A stretch of 64,000 bases of DNA, taken from positions 3,410,001 to 3,474,000 of the forward strand of contig BSYQ01000009.1 of the NCBI GenBank assembly GCA_030272585.1. Direction: 5' to 3'. This stretch comes from Bryopsis sp. KO-2023 (taxonomy: Eukaryota; Chlorophyta; Ulvophyceae; Bryopsidales; Bryopsidaceae). Made by a program: the position numbers and the translations under genes. Positions 1 to 12,029 of this stretch are shown here, one piece after another. Position 1 is the stretch's first letter. Each line of letters opens with the position of its first letter. The notes beneath the pieces are model-generated. The model had not been told where the DNA came from. It did not search any database and saw only the letters and a program-made list of their open reading frames with translations.

Positions 1-62
1 CGCATGTTCTCTTGGCCTTGACTTCACCTGCCCAATGCGTTAATCGATTGTTTCTGTTCCAG

Positions 63-770
63 GAAATCTTGCCATATTTCGAAGTGGTTGTGTATTCGGA
101 CCAGCTCTTCACATATGTGGACCCCATCATGGACCAGATGGACCCAGCTAGAATGATGTACAGATTGCACAGGGCAGACACGCTCTATGTAGACGGAAAG
201 CATGTGAGGGACCTGTCGAGGCTGGGAAGAGAAATGGACAAGGTAAATAACAAAATTTGTTGATTTCTCCTGGCGAAATCCTCAGATAATTGCCCTTCCA
301 TCGTTCTAGTGTTGGGGTCCTTGGGAGCATTTCTCGACACTTTGTCCGTTGTTTCGACTTAGATGATCTATAGCAATCGACAGGTCCATAGCAGGAAGTT
401 TTGGCCATATCCGAATCGTTGCAATTCATACGTTTGTGCGATTTGACGGTGTATGTTTGTTCGCCGCCCCTCCCCTTCCCAACAGGTTCTTATGGTGTCG
501 GCAAAACCAGATGCTTGGGCTAAGCACCCCGAAAACACTCTCAAGCTTGCTCCTTGGAAGGGCGACGCTGGGGATACCATGCTGCTGGACTTGATTCCGT
601 TTCTCAAATTTGCAGCCCAGAGAGTGGGGCTGGACATGAGGAATTTGGTGGATGTTTATGATGGAAAAGACATTCCTGCCACGTTCAGAACCAGAATGCA
701 AGAGTTGGGTGCTCAGCAACAAAAGTCGCAAGCCTCCCGAGGTTTCCTGGGGGCTTACTTGCAGCGATGA
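63..770 (+). CDS. TIM50: TIM50-like mitochondrial import receptor, C-terminal part (5' end outside window)
   Basis: Two exons are visible, 63-242 and 486-770 (stop TGA), joined in phase 0 across a GTAAAT...ACAG intron. The first base follows a TTCCAG acceptor, so more exons lie upstream of the window. The 154 visible residues match the FCP1/NIF-like phosphatase-fold domain of Tim50: YFEVVVYSD, MMYRLHR, YVDGKHVRDLSRL, then LKLAPWKGDAGDTMLLDLIPFL and a short basic C-terminus. In the family this domain faces the intermembrane space, binds presequences and hands precursors to the TIM23 channel. The presequence and membrane anchor would be in the missing upstream exons. The N-terminal DxDxT phosphatase motif is also outside the window, so activity cannot be judged. 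A CTD-phosphatase-like paralogue is the alternative; the tail pattern favours Tim50. Confidence 0.85.
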
Positions 771-2562
771 GAAGGGTTCTTTTTTTATGTGTTTTTTTCA
801 GTTGGGCTAATCAATCCCCCTACCTTTTGCCTGATTGAAAAAGTCTTTTTTTCACTTTCCCCTTTCTTGATCTATAATGCACGAAGCGGTTTCGAAGAAA
901 AAAAAGGGAAGAGAAAAAGGGGTGGAAAAAAGGTGGTGGTTTGATTTTGGTTCGATGGGGGAGAAGGTGGGGATTTTATTGTACGGTTTGCAGAATATTT
1001 TTTTTGTTTTTTTTTCTCTTCAGAAAAAAATACCAGCAAAGGTTTGCTGAAAATTGGGGTCGGTGACTTTTTTTTTTTGAAATGAAAAAAAGGAGGAAAA
1101 AGGTTGCAGTCCATGTTTTGTTGTTTTGGCTGTTTTTTTCCTCTCTGGTGATGGAATGGGGGAAAAAAAAAGAAATAGTACGGTTGATAGATAATTTGGG
1201 GGGAGGGGGGGGGGGGGGGGATTTGATGATATTTCTTCTCTGAAAAGGAGGGGGGGGAAGATCGTGGCATTGAGAGGATATAAGATTTGGAAAAAAAAAG
1301 AAACAAAAGTTTGGCTTTAGTTTGCAGGTTCTGGACCTGCATGGTTTTATAGATTCAGAAGAAAGAGGAAAAATGTTCCTTCTTCCTTTGCATCCGAAGT
1401 GTTCAAAGGTTGCGAGACAATCGATTGCATTTCTTGGGGGGTGGCTTTTTGGTTAATGGTGTAGTGAGGCTTGGCATGATCTGATGGAGAGCATCCAACC
1501 GAGAATGGAGGGAAAAGCAGGAAGCATTTTTCCCCTGTGTGAAACCCGAGCGTGGCTTGTCTTCAAACTCAAGCAGGGTATCACCATCGACCAGAAATTC
1601 AATTATTCGACCACATCGTCGTTGCTGACGTCCATTCATCAACCCAAATCATTGTCAGACTCTCTGCAATTCTTCTTTCGATCTCTTTAGGCCTTGTCCA
1701 AAGAGCAAACCTTCCACTCTGGAGGAAAATGTGGGCCTCACTCAGAGATTCAGCATTCATATACAAAATCCAGCAAAAATAAAACATCCGCCAGTTTTTT
1801 CCTCAAACGATCTTCGGAATGTTGATCGATCGTTTTAGATCGTTTGAGGTGTTATGACTTTTGTTCAGTTGGTTTCAACCACCAAGTCAACATGCGAAAA
1901 AAGAAAAAAAATATCGAAAAGAGATCAAAACAGCATTTCATGAAAGTGCCAACTGCTCAAGAAATACAGTGGCAATTAAAAAGGAAGAAATGTATACAAA
2001 GTCAAACTGCTGTTCCTCTGGCTCTCTGCAATTTTACATTATTTTATTTTTTAAAACCATCTCAGAAATATCCATACACTAAACAAACAACGAAAACAAA
2101 GGACACACCAGCACTGATCCCAAAATACAACCCCAAATTAAACCAAAAAAACACCCAGCAAAACACTGACCGAACTAACTCCGCAGCAAAATCCCTCGGA
2201 TGAGTATTTCCTCCATAGGCAAAACAGAAAAAAAAATGAATTATGAGACTGTTCCTTCCACTGTGACTTGCATTCAATTCACAGACCCCCATCCCCAATT
2301 ATATACATACACTCTTTTTCCAGAATTTGTAGTTAAGACTGCCGAAGTCCCCAGGACTTCTAATTCTCTTTGTGGGCATTGGCTTTTTGTTTCCTGTTTT
2401 TTACCCCATGGACTATTGTCATTGTTTCGACATGTTTCTTTTTTTTTCCCAAGATTAGAACCCCAGCTAAAAAGAAAAAACTATGTGGTTCTGAGATTTC
2501 GGGAGGATGTAGTTCTTTGATTAATTCAAGTTTTTTTGCACTCTCTTTCCCAAGGCGGCCAT
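771..2562. other. Convergent intergenic region, low complexity
   Basis: This lies between the stop codons of TIM50 and the amidase, so it should hold two 3' UTRs. It contains many A and T runs and a G-rich run at about 1198-1220. A short inverted repeat around the word gatcgttt sits at about 1807-1846. Open frames here are homopolymer-driven and show no protein family. No gene is supported. Confidence 0.6.
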
Positions 2563-5500
2563 TCATGTCGGTTTCAGAGGGTTGATCAGAAGATTCGGAT
2601 TGTCGCAGTTCTTGCCGTTTTCGTGGATCATTCTCTCCAAATGGTAGGCAGCTTTCAAAAGAGTGGCCTCTTGCCAATGTTTACCCATGATCTGAAACCT
2701 GTCGATTAAAAAAAAAAAAAGAAAAAAAAAGAGCATCATAAACTAATGCTCCACGTTCAGCAGTTTGGAACAGGAAAAGCAAAAATCGCTTGCATTTTGA
2801 ATGAGGGGGTGGGCTGAAAAAAAATTATTTTGGATTAGGAAAAATAAATAAATAAATACATGTGACCAAGAAAGTACTTCTCTAAGTTTCTTCTCAATTT
2901 TTTTTCGCTGATTCGAATTTTTCTTTCAAAAGTTCTGACCCACGCACATTTTCACCACGAGTGGTACACCTGGTTTTGGCCAAACAGTTAGGGAAAAGTC
3001 AATTTCAGTATCCATACCAAAAACAATTGTGTGTGTGTGTGTGTCCTGTGTAATTTTTATTTTTTTTCTTACCCGATAGGCATGCCTTCAGAATCTTTCC
3101 CAACCGGAAGCGATATTGCTGGCAACCCCAAAGAGTTGGCTGGGAAGACGAATCGCATGATTCTGGAGGTCAAACCCACGTTGGTTTCCCCGGGTGATTT
3201 CACACTGGCGGCTTGAAATTTTGGGGCGGTGATCGGGGTGCTCGGAGTGACGATAAAATCAACATTCTCCAAGATCTTTTTGAAATGCACCGACATTCGC
3301 CGCCGTATTCTCTGGACAAGGGAACCGTAAGTCAGACCGACATGGCAAGAAACTTTATGGGTGGTGGGTTCTTTTAACTAATTGTTGGTAATACAGCGTT
3401 CAAAAAACAGTACATTCCTTCCGCCCTGCCCAATTCTCCTCTTTGAGAATCTGCCCCCTTTCCCCTCCAAAAGTTAAAAAAAAACGAAAGAAACGAGAAA
3501 AAAGAATCCAAATGCACACCTGGGCCTGAACATACTCCAATGCCAAATTGTCTTTGGTGAAAGCCAGGCTGAGTTGGACGTCCGCAGTCATCCTTCTGAA
3601 AGTTTTTTTATCTTCGACGGCCAATCTATAGCAATTTAGCATCTCCGAGGTGATGGTGACGGTATGACTAATCCGCATGAGCTCCAGATCCGGGATTTTT
3701 ATTTGGACGAGCTCCACTCCCAATGCCTCCAAAAAGGTAACGGCTTTTTTGCAAGCATCCACCACTTCGACGACGGAATGCTCGAACCACTGTTTTTGCC
3801 AAGATCAAAACAGGAAGGTAGAAAAAAGTGACGGGGGAAAAAAGAAAAACACAAAGAGGAACGAAAGAAAAAACAGCAGCAATGCAAAGTCAAGGCCTGC
3901 TTGAACTTGAACTGGCTGCATTTCAACAAAAAAGAAAACGATGATGATGTTTAATTTATAAAAAAAGAATTCTGTGCAAAATTAAATTAACAGCATGTGT
4001 GAAAAGCAAATCTATACCGATTCTTCCAAAAACAAATGCACCGGTTAAAAAAAACCTTGCTGACTAGAAAAAGAAATCGCATTGTCTGTATTGTTTTTCA
4101 CTACTTCCACCTCGGTATATATTCCCATTTTCAGACCAGCGAGTGGTTTAGGCCCAGGATTTGGGTCCAGAGTTGGCAGTGCCAATGGGGGGGTGGATCC
4201 ACTGGTGCTGCCCTTTGCAGCCATCATAGAATATAACACCATGGCATCTTCCACACACCCTGAACAAACACCCAAAAATATTCCTCTTCATGACTTTTCG
4301 TTTGTTGTCTTCCCAGCTTCCCCCAAAAAAGCAAATAAATAAACAATAATAATGCTAATCTCTTTTTTTCAGGGACGGAACAGCAACAGTAAAGTTGAAT
4401 GGGAGTGGATCGTTAAAACATCACCCTGCAAGTTTGCACCATCCATCTATTTCTACAACATACATACGGTATTCAGAACGTTTGAATATAATTTTTTTCA
4501 TCCATAGAATGCTTTTCTGTCGTGTTCCTTCTTTTTTCTGGGGGGATGAAGGGGTTGAAAAGCAAGAATATCAGCAAAAAAAAAACATAATATCCAGCAC
4601 CTGCTATTGGTCCATAAACACCCACAGAGAATTCTCCCTGAACTGAATTATCATGCGGCACTCTTTCGGCCGTCGTTTTCAATCCCACACACCCATTAAA
4701 GGAAGAAGGAACTCGGATGGAACCCCCACCATCCGCACCTGAATACAGAAGAAAGAGAAAAAAACACTGGTTGGATGGGGGAAAACAGTCTTACTTTGAA
4801 GCAAAAAAGATCCAAATACTCTCAGGCTGCAATAGAATGTACAAGATAGTCGAGTAAATAACCATATTAAAAAAAAAAACAAAAAAAACAGATGTTCTAA
4901 TCACTGCACCAAGGTGACACGCGTTCAAAAATTTTCTCCTTTTTTTTCCTATTGCACATTTGGTTTTAAAAAAAAATGAAAAAGAAAAAGAAAAAGAAAC
5001 AAAAGTTGTTGCTTTTCTCTCCACCACTGCTCAATCCCTGCTTTCCTCACCAATAGAGAAAGGACATAGCCCAGCTCCAACAGAGGCTCCGGAGCCTGAC
5101 GATGAACCTCCAGGATATCTGTTTTGCCCCCATGCATTCACAGGCGTTCCGTAATTGACGTTCGCCCCAGTCACACCCAATCCAATTTCATGCATGTTGG
5201 CTTTGCCCAGCAAAACGGCTCCAACAGCCTTCAAAGACGCGACGCTGGAGGAATCCCTGTTGGCTCTTCGGCTGATGATTTTTGCAAAAAATTTTGAATC
5301 ATATGCACAAAAAAAACATGATTGAAGAATTTGATTAACATATCGAGAAAAAAAAAATGAGGGCAGTAATAACCACAGGTGAAAGAGCAACAAACGCAAA
5401 AATCTGTAAACATCGTACTGAACTATTAGTAGCACAGATTTACCCCCCCTCACCCCCCCCAAAAAAATAAAAAATTGATTGTGTGTTGGTTCTATTTGCA

Positions 5501-6608
5501 CAATCAAATCCCCTCTGTACCTTTCGGAAAGGAAGGCCGTCCCTGCTGTAGACTTGTAAGGAAGTGCATCCATCGAATCTTTGACAGAAAAAGGAACTCC
5601 ATCCAAAACGGACAAAGGTTTTCCCCTTTGGTATCGATCGGTGGATTCCGTGGCTTGCCTGATGATCTCATTTTCATCCCAGCTTATGAACCATGCCAAC
5701 GATCGACCGCTTTTTTCCCAATCACTCAAAACTCGAATGATTCTTTGAGCAACATCCAGAGGGCTGCAGTCCCCTGATTGTAAATAAACCCCAGGAAATC
5801 TGAAAACAGCTCAATTATGATGCAAAAAAAAACCCACAACCACACCCACAGCCAATCCCCATCCAGATCATGCAATTTTTCACTTTATTGATTTTTTTTT
5901 CCCATTTCGAAAATGCTAGGTCCTGAAGTGGTCAGACAGGAGGGGTGTTGCCTACCATTGGTGTAGGCTCTGTGGTAGTCTTTGATCGTCACTCTGTTTT
6001 TTTCTGATTTTTCATGAGATGTAGGGGTGGTTTTGAACCCGAGGATGTGCTGGATGGAGGCATCCAGTCGGGCCGATGCACCTTTGTTGGGATCTATCAC
6101 AGTTGCCCCTTCTTCGCCAGAATAATCAAAAAAGGGTGTCGAGGTAAACAGAGGAAGCTCCGGAATCTCTGTCCATTGGAGAGCCTGTGATGCAGATTTT
6201 CCAAAAAGAAAACAAATAAATGAGTGAAGAAATGAGTAAATAAATAGAATTACAGGGTCCATATCACTCATTTGCATAGCGGATGGGCCTACATGGGGCG
6301 TTCAGCCTCGAGGCGATACATTTGAAAAAACAAAATACAAAAAGAAGAGAAAATAGGAGCCGAGAATGGAAAACAGGTTTATGCACAGTGAAGGAAAAAA
6401 ATGGAACCAGCATTGGCTGGCTTACCTGAGGTATTCCGCTATCTTTCACGACTTTGTTTCGCAGCAGGAAAAAAAAGGGGGATCTTGAAAACGACAGCAT
6501 CAACTTGAATTTCCATCCGTTCAACACGGGGCTCTTCAATGCTCTCAATTCGTATTTGACTTCGTCGGGGTCCACTTCCTCAGCCGGCGCCAATTTCCGG
6601 ATCTCCAT
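2563..6608 (-). CDS. Fatty acid amide hydrolase-type amidase (amidase signature family)
   Basis: Nine exons, read from the minus strand: 6608-6426, 6184-5956, 5773-5521, 5271-5051, 4738-4601, 4259-4111, 3789-3520, 3311-3073 and 2698-2563. All junctions are GT-AG and close in frame to give 605 residues, about the length of plant FAAH. The start is the first ATG after an in-frame TAA. The Ser-cisSer-Lys triad is intact: Lys202 in PFSVKD, cis-Ser278 in GGSSSGSGAS, and nucleophile Ser302 in DGGGSIR. The 100- and 24-residue spacings are those of plant FAAH. The family hydrolyses N-acylethanolamines and other fatty amides at membranes. The N-terminal segment (LKSPVLNGWKFKLM) also resembles plant FAAH. 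The protein ends PIGFQIMGK...INPLKPT. A GatA or general amidase role is less likely given the N-terminal extension. The exact substrate is inferred. Confidence 0.9.
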
Positions 6609-7932
6609 TTTTTTTCCTCCCCTGTTATTGACCTTGTTTTATCTTTTCTTTTCCCTCTTCTTAAAAAAATAAGTGAGGAAAATCTGCTATGGTTACTTGA
6701 CAGATCTTCGATTGAGGGTGTGGCCTGCAAGCAGTTCACCCATTATGACAGCTAGTTAGGTTTGAGGAAAATACAAGATCCGCCGTCTAGTTTTTGGTAA
6801 TTTCTATCATTGTTAAAATCAATCATTGGGAGTTGTCTTCATGCCTTCTTGTTTATGGCACCTGATGTGATATGATCTGTTAAGATATGATATGCTTTTT
6901 TTGCTATATTCATCACTAGAACTCATTTTTCACATCTGCTGTCATCTTTTGTACCCATCAAGGGCAATCAAAAAAAGCATTCCGTGATGACAGTCTTATC
7001 AGTCATCTCGCCCCCCCTTCGTTTCACGGGAGAAGACAAACAACCAAAAACGTAAAGTAAGGGGAGCCGATCCTACCACAGTTTCGAAAAAAATGCAATT
7101 TGCGGCGTGGATTGCAAGAAAGGCTGGTGCATTCCAATGCCATGGGAAAACAAGATCATTCGAATGATATCATACCAACCCCTTTTTCTCTTGGCCGTCG
7201 ATAGACCTTCGATTATAAAAAACGTCGCACGACGATATGAACGAAGACCAAGCGAAGCGTCGAATCCGTGGAAGAAGGGATGTGTGGTAAAGCTGCTGAA
7301 GACTTGTGTCTCGAAATCAATCCTACTCGCAAACGTCATTCTCGCCGTCCGACGCCGCCATGTGTAATTCCACGCACAGCTGTTCACATCGAATAATGAC
7401 TAATGATTGTACCTGTGTGAAAACACAGGGTCGAATTCTGGTCGTGGATTCCTTGCACTCGTTTTTCCTTCAGCGGAAAATTGGGGGCGGGGGGGGGAGA
7501 CTGGGGGAGGGATGCAACTGAATTTCTGAGGAAGAGAAACGTTCACAAACAAACAGTGGCCTTTCACTGATCTCACGATACAACCCAACTACAATGCTTC
7601 ATTACATAACAATACACACATCAGCGCTTGCTTATTTGAAGTGTGTCTGACTGACAGCAGCAGGGAAAAAGGGGGGAGAAAGCATTGAAATCCGTTTTTC
7701 CACACAGCAACCAAACGGATTATCTCCCAGGCACTACATACTATCTGTCAATGTCAGCATCCCCTTATTCCATCACATGTGAATGTGCATTCATCGTTCC
7801 TCCCCTGACCAAGTCATTCGTTTTTCCCAACAGTACTACCACCTGATGTCAGACAGCTCCCCATGACAGCAACAAAAAAAACCCTCTCACTTTCCCTGAC
7901 AAGTTTTAACATTGTGGCAATGATGCAAATTA
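6609..7932. other. Intergenic: amidase promoter side and 3' flank of secreted-protein gene A
   Basis: About 1.3 kb upstream of the amidase start and downstream of the gene A stop. Open frames at 7073-7521 overlap on both strands and show no family resemblance or splice pattern. A short G run lies at about 7483-7498. I see no gene and no RNA gene here. Confidence 0.5.
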
Positions 7933-8875
7933 TTATCCTCCAAATAGACTGATAAGGAAATTCAAAATCGGGCGAGTGTTGTCAAAGACACCCAGGGAGT
8001 TTCGGAAGGGACTGAAACGAGCCACTCCTCCATTGGCGGCCTCCACGCTGGTGTCAGCGACATTGGAGAGGGATGCCCTGAATATAACATCATTGGTGGC
8101 CTCCTCCGTGCTCGCCAATATCACAGGGTTGTTCTCCAAAGAAACGGCGGCTGCAGAAAGGGCAAAAAAAGCAATAGCCAATTTGAGGCTTTCGGGAAGG
8201 AAAAAAATGACATTTATTTAAGTTTGTCTTTATTTCTGGTTCTTTCCATCTTTGATGTTTGATTAACATATTTGAAAACATACTTCACAGGAATTATGGG
8301 GAAAAGAAACAGAACTAAGAGATTTGCCCAGACTGAGTCACTTGGCCTTGGAGCTTGGCACACGGAAAGAACCCAGGTAATGGCTATCAATTTAAATCAA
8401 TCACTGGCCATCAATCATTCTGTGTGCTGTGGAAAAAGGGTCGATTTTGATTTGGGGGGATCGACTCACTTCCATCTTCAGAAACTGTTCTGGCTATCGC
8501 CCCATCTTGCAGAAGCCTTCTGTTGCCTGTGTGGTTAACACAACATACTTCATTCAATTTCCCACTCGTCCCCCAAAGACAAGACAGTTGATCCATCGAT
8601 CCAATCTCAAAAGATTCCGCAGCGAATAATCAGACGGTGGGGGGTGTCTGTCGCACACCCAGCCACACTTATGGATGGATGGATGTACCAGCCCGAACTT
8701 GCGAACAGCAGAGTTACGAGTGGATCCTTCTTCAGCGGGCTGAGAGTGAAATTGTGTTTCGGAGTCAGTCGCCCGAGGGTCAGACAGAACACTCACTTTG
8801 AAGACTGATGGTTCCCTCGGCCAGCACTGCGCACGCCAAAACTAAAACCGCCAGAACAGGTCGAGGGCGAATCAT
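7933..8875 (-). CDS. Small secreted protein, paralogue A of a three-gene local family
   Basis: Three exons, 8875-8797, 8526-8470 and 8150-7933 (TAA), with both introns in phase 1, give 117 residues. The protein opens with a signal peptide (MIRPRPVLAVLVLACAVLA, cut near AEG). A short linker follows (NRRLLQDGAIARTVSEDG), then a core carrying SLENNPVI, SNVADTSVEAANGG and ARF.PF. The tail is hydrophobic (LNFLISLFGG). There are no cysteines after the signal and no recognised domain, so the function is unknown. Paralogue B (10016-10685) and the more distant C (11333-12029) share the same exon count, intron phases and motifs. This makes the gene model much safer than a single short open frame would be. 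Secretion, or entry into the endomembrane system, is inferred from the signal only. Confidence 0.8.
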
Positions 8876-10015
8876 TATTATTTTCGTTTCCCGTGAATGC
8901 TTCCGATTCTCGAGCTGTGGGCTCCTTTCTACTAGAAAGCTGGTAGCTTTTTGATCGGCCCCAGTCACGGCCACGAAAAGACGTGAAAAGAAAACGGACG
9001 ATCAAAAATTCAGGTAGGGGAGTAAAAGAATGAGCCGACAAGATCAAACACATGAGAGAGCGACTGCGAACTCCCAGAAACGCCATATTGAATGCTGCCC
9101 GCATCCTGTTCTTTCGTTCAAAGCTTGCTCCCCCATCACAAGCAATTTTTTCTGAAACTCTCCTTTCACTGACGATCACAACAGCAACACACATACCAAA
9201 ATAAACCCATCAACCTCTCCGCCACTGACCTATACTAGTATTATAGAGTTCTTAAACAGAACCCTCTGAAAACCATTTCTAAGACAGAACCTGGCAACAC
9301 CCTTCCTGCTTTTTCCTTTTCAATGGTTTTCCAGAATAACATTATTACCACAGTAATATATGATTCTTACTAATTTGATCACTGACAGTCAAATTCAGTC
9401 TGCCCCTTTTGATTTTTTTCCCCTCTTTGGGTTTTGAAAACCATCATTGGGAACCCAAACCTTTTAACTTCAGAAACATAACGATAGACCTGCCTCATTT
9501 TTCCCAAAAGCCTCTTCCTCCTCTCCAACAAAAAACAGTCATAAAGCAAAAAATATCGAGACAAAAGCAGTCACAGAGAAAACTAGTCAACTGGGTCATA
9601 TACTACAGCATGCTGTCATTGCGCAAGAGAAAGGGATGCCTGAAAGGGGGAAACTACCATATATGGTATATAGCCATGTTTGCTTATAATCTCTTCATCG
9701 AGGCTCCCAGTGTCTACCCTCCCTTTTCTCTCTCTTTTTCTTTCTTTTTCCTCAATTCGAAAAACCAATGCTGTCATTGAATCCTTAGAACGACGTCATT
9801 GAGTCTTCAGACTTGGAGCCTTTAAAACACCACCAAAAAAAACACAGTTTCAATAATTCTCCTTGAAACTCAGATGCTTGCAGAAAGCCAAAAAGAAATC
9901 AGCAGCAACCAAGCGAATTTCGTGACAATGGAAAAACTGATAAGTATTGTTTTTCCTGAGGAGAAATTGGTGACGCCTACTTGTGAGAACACACAGCAGC
10001 ACCGGATTTATTCTC
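8876..10015. other. Intergenic between secreted-protein genes A and B
   Basis: About 1.1 kb holding the promoter of gene A and the 3' flank of gene B. It is AT-rich from about 9230 onward. No open frame here resembles the secreted family or any other protein I know. Confidence 0.5.
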
Positions 10016-10685
10016 TTAAGGAGGAGGAATAGGAGCATCGGCGGCGGGACCTTGCAGCAGCTGTAGAACGAAATTCAAAAAGGGTCGAGTGTTGTCAAAG
10101 ATGCCGCGGCTGTTTGGGAAAGGCCTGAAACGCGCCACCCCTCCGTTGGCGGCCTCCACGCTGGTGTCGGCGACATTGGAGAGGGACGCCCTCACAATAA
10201 CGTCATTGGTGGCCTCCTCCTCGCTCGCCAATATCACGGGGTTGTTCTCCAAAGAAACGGCGGCTGAAAAGAACAATAACAGCTGAAATCAGCGTAACGC
10301 CAACTCCTTCCAGACTCTGTTTGCGTCTACCACAACAACAGGGGAAATTGAGAGCAGGGAAGATACTGGGCTACTCCCTCAATATTTTTTAGCTTTTTTC
10401 ACGACCCTCAAAAAAATCGGTCGCACTCACAACCCCCCAAACTCACTTCCATCCTCGCTGACCGTTCTCGCGATAGCGCCGTCTTGCAACAGCCGCCTCG
10501 AGCTGCTTCCACCCAGCCCGCTCCCTGCCAACAGGAAGAATTTCAGCCGAACGTCCAAGGTCTATGGAGAGAGTGTACTCCATCGATGATATATCAGTCA
10601 CAGCAGCAGCATTGCTGGTCTAACCCTGTGCAATAGAGAGCGTCGCCAGAAGAACAGCGAGGCTCGTATAAAAAGAAGCCTTCAT
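10016..10685 (-). CDS. Small secreted protein, paralogue B
   Basis: Three exons, 10685-10625, 10524-10447 and 10263-10016 (TAA), with both introns in phase 1, give 128 residues. The first intron uses a GTTAGA donor. The signal peptide is MKASFYTSLAVLLATLSIAQG. The linker is Gly/Ser-rich (GSGLGGSSSRRLLQDG) and then matches gene A at ARTVSEDG. The third exon is nearly identical to that of gene A at both protein and DNA level, pointing to recent duplication. It differs mainly in the C-terminus, which continues to LQGPAADAPIPPP. No known domain; function unknown. Confidence 0.8.
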
Positions 10686-11332
10686 TTTTTCCCGTTTTGC
10701 CAGGCCGTATGGAGACCTCGTCGACTCTTATCGCTGCTGCAGGGAAAGCTGCCACTCACCTATTCGGTTTTGAAGAGAAAGGCCTAGTTGTCGTGGAAGA
10801 AGTAACCTCGACGTCGACGTCCGATAAGACGGCCCGCCAAAAAACTGAAAGCTGTGGTCTGATAGATGCTTTCTCACCCACTCCCTTGGATTGCCACACA
10901 CAGCCTTCGATTGAATCGTTCAAAATTCTTCCTCCTCTCTCACCAACGTGAACACCATTTATCATGATTTATGTGCGGCTCGGGCGTTTTCTTGCCTTTG
11001 AAAACCAAAAGGGGGAAACGACACAGAGCATCCTTTATTCTTATCGATGCTGGGAACGGCTGGGAAAGAGCTGTACCCTTGAGCTGGTGCAAATTTTTTT
11101 TGAACTCTCCAGACAATGCAGAAATTGAAAGGAGGGAAGAAACAGAGGAAAGGAGTAACAAAACAAAAGCGTTTCTTTCTCTTCCCAACAGCCCAAGGCG
11201 ATATGTGACTGAGGTGATTTTCCACCGCAACCCCGTCACATCCGTCGTTCTCTGCAAAGGCTTCAGTGAAACAGGATTCCACCCCGCTATCCCTCCACTT
11301 CTTGCAAAGACCGAAAAAAAAAATTAACAAAC
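10686..11332. promoter_or_regulatory. Divergent intergenic region between secreted-protein genes B and C
   Basis: Genes B (minus) and C (plus) point away from each other, so this 647-bp stretch must carry both promoters. No clear TATA box is visible at a fixed distance from either start. Open frames on both strands here look like chance. The bidirectional role is inferred from layout only. Confidence 0.4.
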
Positions 11333-12029
11333 ATGGTTGCAATGCGCGTCGTCTTCGTCTCTGTGCTTGTGGCGGCGCTTCTGGTCAACGGATCAGATGG
11401 GGAAAGTGGCGAGAGTGAGACCTGAATCCTGACTCTTGTGTGGTTCATGTTCTGGGGGGGCGATTTTTTCAGCGTATTCGGTTTTGAATGGTGTGGTTGT
11501 TGGGTGGGATGTTTGCAGGGAGGACGCGCTCCCTGGAAAACATGATGGGCCGCTTCTTGCTGCAAGATAATGTTGTTACCAGAAGTGTCAGCGAAGACGG
11601 ACGTACGTGCTCCCCGCATTCACGTGGCTATTCTTCTTCAGCTGCTGCCACATATGCCAAAAAAAATAAAATTTGTTTCGTGTGCAAATATCCAGTCACA
11701 ACCATAACGGTGCTTTTGATTGCCCTATTGAATCAAATCAGCAGGCTGTAAACTTGGTGGTTGATTGATTTTTTTCTGTTGCTTGCCTTCTGATCTGGAC
11801 TCTCTTTGCTGAACCTCCAGTGCTGGTTTCCATCGAGAACAACCCCATCATCAGGGCAGACGTAGCTAGGGCGAGAAATCGTATTCTCTTTGAGCCCACC
11901 ATTTCTAATGTTGGAGATACCAATGTGTTTTCTGGGGTGAATGGAACGGAGGGGGGTGATGCCAGATTCGAGCCTTTTGGTGGCGGCGGGGGTTTCTTCG
12001 GACTTCTGCGTGATCTCTTTGGTCTGTGA
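11333..12029 (+). CDS. Small secreted protein, diverged paralogue C
   Basis: Three exons, 11333-11414, 11519-11602 and 11821-12029 (TGA), with both introns in phase 1 as in genes A and B, give 124 residues. The signal peptide is MVAMRVVFVSVLVAALLVNG. A basic/acidic linker precedes RFLLQDNVVTRSVSEDG, followed by the family core: VSIENNPII, A.ARN.ILFEPTISNVGDT and ARFEPFGGGGGFF. The end is LLRDLFGL. The tail is glycine-rich where A and B have a short hydrophobic tail. The exon 1 donor could be GTGAGA (chosen) or an earlier GTGGCG in the same phase, which changes only a few residues. Function unknown. Confidence 0.75.

Noticed and set aside
872..1342. 156-codon Pro/Phe/Lys-rich minus-strand frame
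   Set aside because: Composition reflects G and A homopolymers in the 3' flank of TIM50.
7073..7521. Overlapping frames on both strands as a possible small gene
   Set aside because: No signal peptide, domain, splice pattern or relation to the neighbouring secreted family.
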